From: GWA2-46-10 sp964361435
GTDB lineage: Bacteria; Patescibacteriota; Minisyncoccia; UBA6257; Colwellbacteraceae
Direction: 5' to 3'
Assembly (NCBI GenBank): GCA_964361435.1
Contig: CAYIAN010000037.1
Location: 1-5,301, forward strand
DNA: 5,301 nt
Every line of letters starts with the position of its first letter. The stretch's first letter is position 1. Shown in pieces: positions 1 to 5,301 of the stretch. The notes under the pieces were generated by a model. It did no database searches, was not told where the DNA came from, and worked only from the letters and a program-made list of their open reading frames with translations. The translations under genes and the position numbers were made by a program.

Positions 1-1
1 T

Positions 2-223
2 TTCTACTCGCTCAAGCGATAGGTTGCATTTAACCCAAGACTTAACTCCAAACCGAGTGAGGATCTGATCTGCCTTTTTTTGAAGTGCGGCCTCAGTTTT
101 TGGTTTCTTCTTTCTCATTGGGTCTGCAAGAGAACGAAGATGATCCATTGCGGTTGCAATTTTTTCCTCGCGCGCATTCCAATCACGACGTGATTTTTCT
201 GAAGAACGATACCAGAAGACTTT
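2..223 (-). pseudogene. Internal fragment of an IS1634-type transposase (truncated at its 5' end, runs off the window)
   Basis: Reading leftward on the minus strand there is an uninterrupted frame of about 74 codons that continues past the window edge. It begins with VFWYRSSEKSRRDW, followed by a charged helical stretch (AREEKIATAMDHLRSLAD) and KKADQILTRFGVKSW. This matches the mid-region of IS1634-family transposases. The intact transposase at 2313-3977 has the counterpart VLWIRSASKEILDAK and KSKADEILKR at residues 295-350, so the two are related but clearly different. The first roughly 290 residues, which would hold the first two catalytic Asp residues, are missing because the insertion sequence at 224-2313 starts here. 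No start codon or ribosome site of its own is visible. I infer a dead remnant. Whether its C-terminal half is intact cannot be seen. Confidence 0.75.
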
Positions 224-272
224 AACACCGATTCCCACAGGGTCTTTAAAACCAGTAATCAATGGTTGAAAT
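224..272 (+). repeat. Left terminal inverted repeat of the 2.09-kb insertion sequence
   Basis: This 49-bp repeat begins aacaccgattcccacagggt and pairs with the reverse complement of 2265-2313, with only three mismatches (two adjacent, near 251-252, and one near 260). The outer 27 bp are identical in both ends. It ends within the transposase stop codon (272-274), so the gene runs right up to the terminus. Confidence 0.9.
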
Positions 273-2011
273 TACGCGGTCCATTCTATTTTTAGCGGTA
301 GATTTTTTAGCCATGGCACTTTTATCGGCCGGTTTAATTTCTCCACGCCAAGTATCAGAGGCGTGTGAGCTCGCTTGCGAATTTTTACCGTAAAGCTGTT
401 GCCATCATATTCCAGCCGTCCAGGGAAGTTAATGAATCTTCTGAAAATTGTGGGTGCTCTGACTTTTTCATACCTGGGTAAGTCTTGTGCAAGCCGATGG
501 TAAAGTGTGTCGGCAACAGTAGTCCAGAAAATATCAAAATGAATTCTAATCATCAGTGGTGAGGAGAGGGCGTTAAGATTAAAGAATGATACAAGCTCTC
601 CTAATTTATTTTCGATGTGCCACCTTTTGGCGTAGACCGTAAGAACCTGCTTAATCTCTAAATCCCTGTCATTGGTAATGACAAAAGTTGGCCGTGCCCT
701 GCCGTGATCTTTGATTATTATTTGACGAAATGGTTTTTTGCAGCCACTGAGTAGTACTTCATTTTCATGAACTAGAAATCTCTGATTCTTTCGCTTCGGA
801 ATAGGTAGAAATGTTTTTTCCCACTGATCATCAGGGATCTGTAAGGTCTCTGCAATAAGCTTGGCATTTCGTTTTCTAAGCGTAATAAATTTCACTGGCC
901 TTTTATCAGCATCGAGATCCCCTAAGACTTTGTACTCAGCAAGCTTGCAATCAAACACCAGGGTTTCGTTTAGGCCTCCCTTGACCTCCCTCCAATAACT
1001 AATGAAGTTTTTAATTTCTTTAGTCTCATCTTTTCTTAAAATGTCGGCCTTGGTGTACAAAATAACATCACTACCTCCATCTTGAGCTAAAATGGTGTTG
1101 GCACCCTTTAGACTTTTTCCCCTAGCACCACACCAAACCTTTTCCATTTGTGACTCTTCTCCAAAGTGAGGAATAGAATGGAAGTCTAGGTTAATGAATT
1201 TTGACTGATAAAACTCTGGATATTTTTTTACAAAATGAGACATTACTGCTTTTTGCAGTCTTTGCAACATGGCCTCACTTGTTCTACAAGAATAGGAACC
1301 CATATAAGAGGGTTTTGGTAAACCGGTTAGGCCAGAAAAAACCCCAAGCCCTGGCTCCTGATCATAGGCCCTGATATGACTAAGACGTTCATTACCAATC
1401 AGCTTAAGTAGCAGTATCGATAGCGCCGCCTGAGCGGCCCCGATATCCGTGGACGAAGGTAGACTACATTTTTTAACAACATCTAAAACCCCAGACTCAA
1501 TAATGTAAGGCAAAAATAAAAAAACACCGGCCACAGGACAATCAATTTTAAATGGCCGAAGTTCATCAAAGTTAATAAGTTGAGCGCGGCCCGAGAGTAA
1601 AATCTTGTTTAGACTAATTCCAAGTTCAAGATGGGTACGTCTTCCAAGCTTTGACATCCCTGCTTTTGATAAGATTGCGGCAATAGTACTCAACGGAAGG
1701 CCTTCACCCTGCTTTTTAAGCTCATCAAAAATATCGTAGATGGATTTACCGGACTTTCTGATCACTAAAACCCTCTCAATCAGTTCTGGCCTTGTACGAG
1801 CTCCCACTGGCCCTCGAGGAATGTCAGGAAAAAAATCGATCTTCCCCGACAAAACTAGCTGCTTAATATTGCGAACTGATTGCGGCGAGTAGCCAAATTT
1901 ATTTGCCGCCTCCACTACTGACTTTCCCTCGACCGCAATCATTCGAAGGGCCTCGTACTGTTTTTGTTTTGGCCTTAGATTTTTTGTAAATAAGCTTTTC
2001 AGTGCGTCCAT
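272..2011 (-). CDS. DDE transposase, IS4-like, with N-terminal helix-turn-helix
   Basis: This protein should cut and join the ends of the element that encodes it. I chose the ATG at 2011 (579 aa) over the in-frame TTG at 2026 because GAGGAG (2024-2019) sits 7 nt before the ATG and would overlap the TTG start. Residues about 25-55 form a helix-turn-helix (VVEAANKFGYSPQSVRNIKQ), and residues 75-120 look like a second small helical DNA-binding unit. The catalytic core is visible: Asp276 in NLDFHSIPHFGE, Asp354 in LVFDCKLAEY, and Glu467 in YAKRWHIENKLGEL, the last resembling the Y-R-E-K signature of IS4-type enzymes. ARGKSLKGANTILAQD (about 296-311) is also typical of this group as I recall it. 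There is no frameshift or internal stop. The exact IS family is not certain. Confidence 0.9.
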   Translation of the reverse strand: MDALKSLFTKNLRPKQKQYEALRMIAVEGKSVVEAANKFGYSPQSVRNIKQLVLSGKIDFFPDIPRGPVGARTRPELIERVLVIRKSGKSIYDIFDELKKQGEGLPLSTIAAILSKAGMSKLGRRTHLELGISLNKILLSGRAQLINFDELRPFKIDCPVAGVFLFLPYIIESGVLDVVKKCSLPSSTDIGAAQAALSILLLKLIGNERLSHIRAYDQEPGLGVFSGLTGLPKPSYMGSYSCRTSEAMLQRLQKAVMSHFVKKYPEFYQSKFINLDFHSIPHFGEESQMEKVWCGARGKSLKGANTILAQDGGSDVILYTKADILRKDETKEIKNFISYWREVKGGLNETLVFDCKLAEYKVLGDLDADKRPVKFITLRKRNAKLIAETLQIPDDQWEKTFLPIPKRKNQRFLVHENEVLLSGCKKPFRQIIIKDHGRARPTFVITNDRDLEIKQVLTVYAKRWHIENKLGELVSFFNLNALSSPLMIRIHFDIFWTTVADTLYHRLAQDLPRYEKVRAPTIFRRFINFPGRLEYDGNSFTVKIRKRAHTPLILGVEKLNRPIKVPWLKNLPLKIEWTA

Positions 2012-2018
2012 GCAAATA

Positions 2019-2024
2019 CTCCTC
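2019..2024 (-). promoter_or_regulatory. Ribosome binding site deciding the start of the IS4-like transposase
   Basis: GAGGAG on the minus strand lies 7 nt upstream of the ATG at 2011-2009. This spacing favours the ATG over the upstream TTG at 2026, which would place the site inside the coding region. Confidence 0.75.
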
Positions 2025-2045
2025 AATTATAACTACTAATTATTA

Positions 2046-2074
2046 GATATAAAAGTCTGTATTTCTACAGTTAA
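2046..2074 (-). promoter_or_regulatory. Candidate sigma-70-type promoter for the IS4-like transposase
   Basis: On the minus strand TTAACT (2074-2069) is followed after exactly 17 bp by TATATC (2051-2046), each matching 4 of 6 consensus bases. It lies about 20-40 bp upstream of the ribosome site. The spacer contains the palindrome CTGTA-TTTC-TACAG (2057-2070), and CTAAT-T-ATTAG (2036-2046) lies just downstream; either could be an operator. The region is very AT-rich, so chance matches are likely. Confidence 0.3.
2057..2070. repeat. Short palindrome in the transposase leader (CTGTA, 4-nt gap, TACAG)
   Basis: Perfect 5-bp arms are separated by TTTC. It lies within the proposed promoter spacer of the IS4-like transposase, a position where a repressor or the transposase itself could act. 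A second perfect palindrome with a 1-nt centre lies at 2036-2046. Function is inferred from position only. Confidence 0.35.
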
Positions 2075-2247
2075 TTTTAAATATATGCACAATGTTAGAG
2101 CATAAAACAGCTAAAATTACGGATTTTTGGCATTTTTTGAGAAAATAACAAATTTATTATGACTTTATATATCTTATACTATGTAGTTGTATTTTAGGAT
2201 AGAGGAGCGCTATTTGTAGATTTGCCAAGGAGAAAGTGAAAGGATGC
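2075..2247. other. AT-rich non-coding leader inside the insertion sequence
   Basis: Together with 2027-2074 this forms a gap of about 240 bp between the transposase start and the right terminal repeat. It has no substantial ORF. On the plus strand there is a TATACT box at 2175-2180 with no convincing -35 box. An AAGGAG at 2226-2231 precedes a 13-codon ORF (ATG at 2244) that ends in the right repeat. Neither is strong enough to call as a gene. Confidence 0.5.
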
Positions 2248-2266
2248 ATCAGCGGCGCCGACTGAT
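2248..2266. repeat. GC-rich near-palindrome beside the right terminal repeat
   Basis: ATCAGCGGC is followed directly by GCCG-A-CTGAT, which is self-complementary apart from one bulged A (2261). It is much more GC-rich than its surroundings and overlaps the inner edge of the right terminal repeat by two bases. The corresponding place at the left end is coding sequence and lacks it. It could be a subterminal transposase binding site or a hairpin that blocks read-in transcription; this is inference. Confidence 0.5.
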
Positions 2267-2313
2267 TTCAACCATTAATTACTGACTTTAAAGACCCTGT
2301 GGGAATCGGTGTT
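2265..2313 (-). repeat. Right terminal inverted repeat of the 2.09-kb insertion sequence
   Basis: This is the partner of 224-272; read on the minus strand it starts aacaccgattcccacagggt. Its outermost base overlaps the last base of the TGA stop codon of the neighbouring IS1634-family transposase (2313-2315), so the two elements abut with no spacer. The inner edge runs into a near-palindrome at 2248-2266. Confidence 0.9.
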
Positions 2314-3977
2314 CAATGATAAGCGGACAATGGCATGCCAAGCAATCGTAAAATCTGTTTATGCAACGGCGTTAGCTCAGCGGGGAAAAGAATGACTTCA
2401 TCTCCTTTGTGCACCTCATATTTTTCAATGTCCCTGAAAAGGCGTTGCAAATCGTAAAATGTGGGACATGGGCAGGGGTGTCCCTCTGGGTAGATGGGGA
2501 GCGTTTTGATATTTTCTTTCTTCATGGCCAAGCGAATAGTTCTTTCTATAAGGGTTGAGATGGTAAGGGCCAGAACATGCATGTGCACATAGGCAATGGC
2601 CCGGATATCTTTTTTTAAAAAAACAGGTGTAATCCTTTGCCAGGTCTTAAGCTGTGAATGTTTTTTCTCAAGAAATGGTTGGTATTTGTAAAGCTGCAAA
2701 ATCTCCTCTGGGCCCTTATCTTCGACATTTGTGATCAGTGGGAAGATGCCGTCGCACAATGACTCATTCTTCAGATTTTCATCATGAATATTAATGCTGA
2801 GGGAGTAGACATTTTTCCATTTGATCTTTGTCTTGGCCCTTGGATCAGGCCGTCCTGGCCGTTCATAAGTTTTTTGATATTCCCTATCGGTGGCCAGCGT
2901 ATACCCGACAAGACTGCCACACTGATGGCGCTTGAGAATTTCATCGGCCTTGGACTTTATGTGAGAGGCCTCCTTGAAGCTTCTCTTGTTGAGCTTAAGG
3001 GACAGGGCATTTAATTCGATAGTGGCCCTTCTTAACCTTTCAGCACGTGATTTGGCGTCTAATATTTCCTTGGAGGCGCTTCTGATCCAAAGCACCTTGA
3101 ACCCCTTCGCCTGGTAATTTCCAGCGGCCAGAAAATAGGTGTCGCCCTCGTCTTCTCCCTCCACTTTCTTAAGCAATGTACCCCAGGATACACCTCCGGA
3201 TTTTAATAGTTCTTTAAACTCGCTGTCCTCTCTCCATGTGCGAGGCATGACACTGATAAAACGCCCTCCAAACGACTGGATGTTGCATAGATTTGAGAGG
3301 GTTGCCAGCTTGCTATCTGCCACGTAAATGAAATCGCTGTGTTGTAGAAGTTGGCGGACTTTTTGAAAGTTTTGAACATGCAAAGTGTCGTCCGTTTGGT
3401 TGCCGCTGTAAACTTGATGATGAAGTGGAACTGCACCATCATGAGCTATTGTCATGCCCAGTACCAATTGCTTGAGGTCCGGACGATGATCCTTATTATG
3501 GCCATAAGTTGCCATCTCCATCGCAGACCATGATTCATACTTTCCGGAAAGGGTAATGGTCGTAGTGTCCTGATGAACTGAAGAGCAATTCAGTTTGAAG
3601 ATCTTTATGGCCCGCAATGCCAGTCGAAAAAAGAAATCCTTGTGGCGTCCATTATAAAATTTTTCCAAGGCACGCCCTATCCTGTCATCCCCAATATGTT
3701 GAGATTCACCCTCCTCTAAACCAATACAAGAACCATCCAGGCGTTTGCACCAGTCCGCAATTTCATACATGGGACTGGAGGCACCCAGAATGTTATGAAC
3801 CAGGGTACAGATGCTCTTCTCAAAAGATAGCTTCAAACGCTCGTCCTGGGGAAAGTACGTACTGATCATCTGATGGACATTGAGTTTATCAATGAAAAAT
3901 TGAATGACCGGATGTATGCCCACCACCTTGCGAATATGAGTAAACTTTTTATTGGTACTGATTTGAATGAGTGACAT
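2313..3977 (-). CDS. IS1634-family transposase (DDE), full length
   Basis: A 554-aa DDE transposase that would mobilise its own insertion sequence. The N-terminus (residues 18-40, VVGIHPVIQFFIDKL) matches the DUF4277-type domain at the start of IS1634 enzymes. Catalytic candidates are Asp137 in SVHQDTTTITLSGKY, Asp221 in FIYVADSKLATL, and Glu437 in PFLEKKHSQLK. The family hallmark YGHNKDHRPDLKQLVLG lies at 158-174, with SGNQTDD at 191-197. A helical insertion (about 300-350) separates the second Asp from the Glu, as usual in this family. The C-terminus LTPLHKQILRLLGMPL looks like a natural family end. The ATG at 3977 has a strong GGAGG 4 nt upstream. The frame is intact. Its TGA shares a base with the end of the neighbouring element, so the 3' end of its own IS seems to be lost. 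Confidence 0.93.
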   Translation of the reverse strand: MSLIQISTNKKFTHIRKVVGIHPVIQFFIDKLNVHQMISTYFPQDERLKLSFEKSICTLVHNILGASSPMYEIADWCKRLDGSCIGLEEGESQHIGDDRIGRALEKFYNGRHKDFFFRLALRAIKIFKLNCSSVHQDTTTITLSGKYESWSAMEMATYGHNKDHRPDLKQLVLGMTIAHDGAVPLHHQVYSGNQTDDTLHVQNFQKVRQLLQHSDFIYVADSKLATLSNLCNIQSFGGRFISVMPRTWREDSEFKELLKSGGVSWGTLLKKVEGEDEGDTYFLAAGNYQAKGFKVLWIRSASKEILDAKSRAERLRRATIELNALSLKLNKRSFKEASHIKSKADEILKRHQCGSLVGYTLATDREYQKTYERPGRPDPRAKTKIKWKNVYSLSINIHDENLKNESLCDGIFPLITNVEDKGPEEILQLYKYQPFLEKKHSQLKTWQRITPVFLKKDIRAIAYVHMHVLALTISTLIERTIRLAMKKENIKTLPIYPEGHPCPCPTFYDLQRLFRDIEKYEVHKGDEVILFPAELTPLHKQILRLLGMPLSAYH

Positions 3978-4020
3978 GCTTCCTCCCTGTTAGAGAAAGC
4001 TTAGATCATTCTGGAAAAAA
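2314..4020 (-). mobile_element. IS1634-family insertion sequence, 3' end apparently missing, other end undefined
   Basis: The transposase at 2313-3977 implies an IS1634-type element. Downstream of its stop codon the sequence is at once the other element's terminal repeat, so no room is left for its own 3' terminal repeat. Upstream of the start the element should end within some tens of bases, but I could not find a partner repeat, so 4020 is an arbitrary limit. It may be immobile despite an intact gene. Confidence 0.5.
3982..3986 (-). promoter_or_regulatory. Strong ribosome binding site of the IS1634-family transposase
   Basis: GGAGG on the minus strand (within AGGGAGGAAGC) lies 4 nt before the ATG at 3977-3975 and fixes that start. 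Confidence 0.75.
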
Positions 4021-4031
4021 ATCACGGGGCC

Positions 4032-4229
4032 ATGAGTATTGGCCACGAGACTTTGTCGTGTTATCCTCGCGAGGCCGAGACTCTAACAATTTTTAAGCGG
4101 GATAATTCAAATGATACTGTGCTCCGACCTGCGGAAAGTAGGTTCTACTTTAGTTCAAATAGAATAAAAATCATATTAAGCAATAATTGCACACTTGAGG
4201 TCATATCTTGGGCCATGAAGTCGGAATAG
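4032..4229 (+). CDS. Doubtful 65-codon ORF upstream of the KAS III gene
   Basis: An ATG-started frame (MSIGHETLSCYPREAETL...) ends 22 bp inside the KAS III gene in a different frame. I recognise no domain. There is no clear Shine-Dalgarno before its ATG, and the frame also runs open upstream only to a stop at 4002-4004. Two explanations seem possible: a chance ORF, or the 3' tail of a gene cut off when the IS1634 element inserted, whose natural downstream partner was the KAS III gene. The 22-bp overlap is compatible with operon packing. I favour chance or remnant over a functional gene. Confidence 0.18.
   Translation: MSIGHETLSCYPREAETLTIFKRDNSNDTVLRPAESRFYFSSNRIKIILSNNCTLEVISWAMKSE
4065..4074. 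repeat. 10-bp perfect palindrome CCTCGCGAGG
   Basis: A perfect GC-rich palindrome lies in the gap between the IS1634 transposase and the KAS III gene. Just upstream is CACGA-7nt-TCGTG (4044-4060). They might mark the outer end of the IS1634 element or a regulator site, but neither has a partner elsewhere in the window. Confidence 0.3.
4135..4151. repeat. Perfect 7-bp inverted repeat AAAGTAG-GTT-CTACTTT upstream of the KAS III gene
   Basis: The arms 4135-4141 and 4145-4151 are exact reverse complements with a 3-nt spacer. The site ends 56 bp before the TTG start of the KAS III gene. There is no following T-run on either strand, so it is not a typical terminator. Its size and position fit an operator dyad or a small leader hairpin. 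It also lies within the doubtful 65-codon ORF. Confidence 0.45.
4197..4200 (+). promoter_or_regulatory. Ribosome binding site supporting a TTG start of the KAS III gene
   Basis: GAGG lies 7 nt upstream of TTG (4208-4210). An in-frame TGA at 4196-4198 overlaps it, so no earlier start is possible except the few codons in between, none of which is ATG or GTG. The first in-frame ATG (residue 16) would remove the conserved first beta-strand. Confidence 0.65.
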
Positions 4230-5152
4230 AAAAGATCGCTACCTACCTCCCAATGAATGTTGTGGGAGGGGCTGATCTTTGTCAAAAATATAATCTAGGG
4301 GAGGAATTTCTAAGTACAAAGATTGGTGTAAACAAATTGTTCTATAGCGATGCTGATGAGTTTACTTCCGATATGGCCAGCTGGGTGCTTAACAAACTAT
4401 TTTTAACAACAAAGGGTTTAAAAGATGAACTCGAAGTCCTTATAGTTTGTACCCAAACCCCTGACTTTCAACTACCTCATACCGCTGCGATTGTACAAAA
4501 GAAGTGTGAACTACCTAATTCACTTGCAACATTCGATGTGTCGCTTGGTTGTTCTGGATTTGTTTATGGACTTTCAATTATTGAATCTTTCATGAAAGCA
4601 AATAATTTTAAAAAAGGTGTTTTAATAACGTGCGATACTTATTCCAAGATTATGGCCGACGGAGATGCTAAGACTAGACCACTTTTTACTGATGCGGCCA
4701 CAGCAACTTTAATTTCGAGCAACCCATCTTATCTTGCGAAGTTCTATACCTATGGAACTTGCGGATCGAAATACGACAAACTTATTTTAAAGCGCGGCGA
4801 CCAACAGTTCCTTTATATGAATGGAAGAGAAATCTTTGATTTTTGTATTAAAGTCATACCAGAAGAAATCCTTAGATGCTTAAAAATGAATTCTCTAGAG
4901 ATTAGCAACATCTCCTATTTTTTATTTCACCAAGCGAGCAAGTTTATATTGGATAAGCTCGCAGATGCTCTGAACCTTGAAAACCGATCTAAGGTTTTAA
5001 CTAACATAGAGAGGTATGGAAATACCGTTTCTTCTAGCATTCCATTTCTATTATCTGATCATCACGATGCTTTTAAAAAGAACGATCATATTTTGTTGTC
5101 AGGATTCGGTGTCGGCCTGTCTTGGGCCAACACTATTCTTGAAAAGGTCTAG
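4208..5152 (+). CDS. 3-oxoacyl-ACP synthase III (KAS III/FabH-like condensing enzyme)
   Basis: A thiolase-fold enzyme that condenses an acyl-thioester with a malonyl-type or other carrier-bound unit, or transfers an acyl group; it is cytosolic. At 314 aa it has the usual FabH length. The N-terminus VGIEKIATYLPMNVV is the typical first strand. The active-site triad is complete: Cys115 in DVSLGCSGFVYGL, His241 in LFHQASKFILDKL, Asn272 in YGNTVSSSIP. The C-terminal glycine loop LSGFGVGLSWANTI (297-310) corresponds to the GFG-GLTWG motif of FabH. The start is TTG, supported by GAGG 7 nt upstream. The gene lies 2 nt before an acyl carrier protein gene, so the two are probably translated together. 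Pairing with a private carrier protein suggests a specialised pathway (for example acylation of a sugar or a secondary metabolite) rather than the housekeeping fabH. Substrate specificity cannot be read from the sequence. Confidence 0.92.
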   Translation: MGHEVGIEKIATYLPMNVVGGADLCQKYNLGEEFLSTKIGVNKLFYSDADEFTSDMASWVLNKLFLTTKGLKDELEVLIVCTQTPDFQLPHTAAIVQKKCELPNSLATFDVSLGCSGFVYGLSIIESFMKANNFKKGVLITCDTYSKIMADGDAKTRPLFTDAATATLISSNPSYLAKFYTYGTCGSKYDKLILKRGDQQFLYMNGREIFDFCIKVIPEEILRCLKMNSLEISNISYFLFHQASKFILDKLADALNLENRSKVLTNIERYGNTVSSSIPFLLSDHHDAFKKNDHILLSGFGVGLSWANTILEKV

Positions 5153-5154
5153 CA

Positions 5155-5301
5155 ATGACTGTTCATGAGTTAATTAAAGATTTGGTAAAAAAAGAGAAAA
5201 AAAATTTTAAAGGGGAGATCACTGGAACTACTAAACTGAAGGAAGACATTATGATGGACTCTTTAGATCAAATGGCTTTGATGGTAAGACTGGAAAATGA
5301 G
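5155..5301 (+). CDS. Acyl carrier protein (partial, 3' end beyond the window)
   Basis: The first 49 codons of a small carrier protein that would hold acyl chains on a 4'-phosphopantetheine arm. The N-terminal helix is MTVHELIKDLVKKEKKNF. The attachment site is Ser36 in the motif MMDSLDQMALM, in the correct position for an ACP of about 80 residues, and the following helix (LMVRLENE) resembles the conserved recognition helix II. The ATG is 2 nt after the stop of the KAS III gene and has AAGG (5144-5147) 7 nt upstream, inside that gene, indicating translational coupling. It lacks the conserved acidic-glycine DLG-x-DSLD form (here KEDIMMDSLD), which suggests a specialised rather than the primary fatty-acid ACP. 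The C-terminal third is not visible. Confidence 0.9.
   Translation, partial: MTVHELIKDLVKKEKKNFKGEITGTTKLKEDIMMDSLDQMALMVRLENE

Larger units (their letters stand above)
224..2313 (-). mobile_element. Complete insertion sequence, about 2.09 kb, IS4-like DDE type, with 49-bp terminal inverted repeats
   Basis: The element is defined by long imperfect inverted repeats at 224-272 and 2265-2313 that bracket a single minus-strand transposase gene. The transposase stop codon lies at the inner edge of the left repeat, and about 250 bp of AT-rich non-coding DNA separates its start from the right repeat. This is the standard architecture of an autonomous insertion sequence. No perfect direct target duplication flanks it. 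The best candidate is tttaa (221-225) against ttcaa (2312-2316), 4 of 5 matching, if the true ends lie at 226 and 2311. The transposase and both ends look intact, so the element could be active. The family name is uncertain: the C-terminal RW-x-IE signature is IS4-like. Confidence 0.85.

Noticed and set aside
2244..2285. 13-codon plus-strand ORF (MHQRRRLIST...) after an AAGGAG
   Set aside because: Too short, ends inside the terminal repeat, spacing to the ribosome-like site is long (about 12 nt), and there is no solid promoter.
2784..3865. Several plus-strand ORFs of 60-82 codons and a minus-strand ORF at 3203-3442
   Set aside because: All lie inside the intact IS1634-family transposase gene in other frames, have no recognisable domains and are shadows of its coding sequence.
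4028..4044. GGCC-N9-GGCC inverted repeat as an end of the IS1634 element
   Set aside because: The arms are only 4-5 bp and no partner exists at the other end of the transposase gene, so it cannot define the element boundary.
4149..4177. Possible promoter TTTAGT, 17 bp, CATATT for the KAS III operon
   Set aside because: Only 3 of 6 and 4 of 6 consensus matches in AT-rich DNA, and it overlaps the 7-bp dyad; not strong enough to annotate.
1..5301. CRISPR array, tRNA or rRNA genes, phage attachment site
   Set aside because: No regularly spaced repeats, no tRNA cloverleaf-like sequence and no rRNA-like segment were seen on either strand.

Overview
The window looks like bacterial DNA of moderate, somewhat AT-rich composition. 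Genes have clear Shine-Dalgarno sites and some TTG starts are possible. No gene here is diagnostic of a lineage. The mix of insertion sequences next to a small KAS III/acyl-carrier-protein operon fits an accessory region of a Gram-negative proteobacterial-type chromosome, but this is only a weak inference.

Layout: (1) Positions 1-223 hold, on the minus strand, an internal piece of an IS1634-type transposase whose N-terminal half is absent. (2) Positions 224-2313 form a complete insertion sequence of about 2.09 kb. It has 49-bp terminal inverted repeats (46 of 49 positions match) and carries one minus-strand DDE transposase with an N-terminal helix-turn-helix and an IS4-type C-terminal RW-x-IE signature. 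Its roughly 250-bp 5' non-coding zone holds a plausible promoter and several palindromes. (3) Positions 2313-3977, also minus strand, hold a full-length IS1634-family transposase (554 aa) whose stop codon touches the end of the first element. (4) Positions 3978-4207 are a gap containing the undefined outer end of the IS1634 element, a weak 65-codon ORF and a perfect 7-bp inverted repeat. (5) Positions 4208-5152 (plus strand) encode a KAS III/FabH-like condensing enzyme with an intact Cys-His-Asn triad. (6) Positions 5155-5301 are the start of an acyl carrier protein gene, cut by the window edge.

The two plus-strand genes are 2 nt apart and almost certainly form an operon in which the condensing enzyme builds or loads an acyl chain on the partner carrier protein. 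This looks like a dedicated acyl-modification or secondary-metabolite pathway rather than housekeeping fatty-acid synthesis, though most of the locus lies outside the window. The left 4 kb is an insertion-sequence pile-up. The two flanks of the first element do not join into one ancestral gene and it has no perfect target-site duplication, so nested insertion or recombination between element copies has probably reshaped the boundary of the acyl locus. I found no clearly novel biological system; the points worth checking are the element structure, the junction history and the KAS III-ACP operon.
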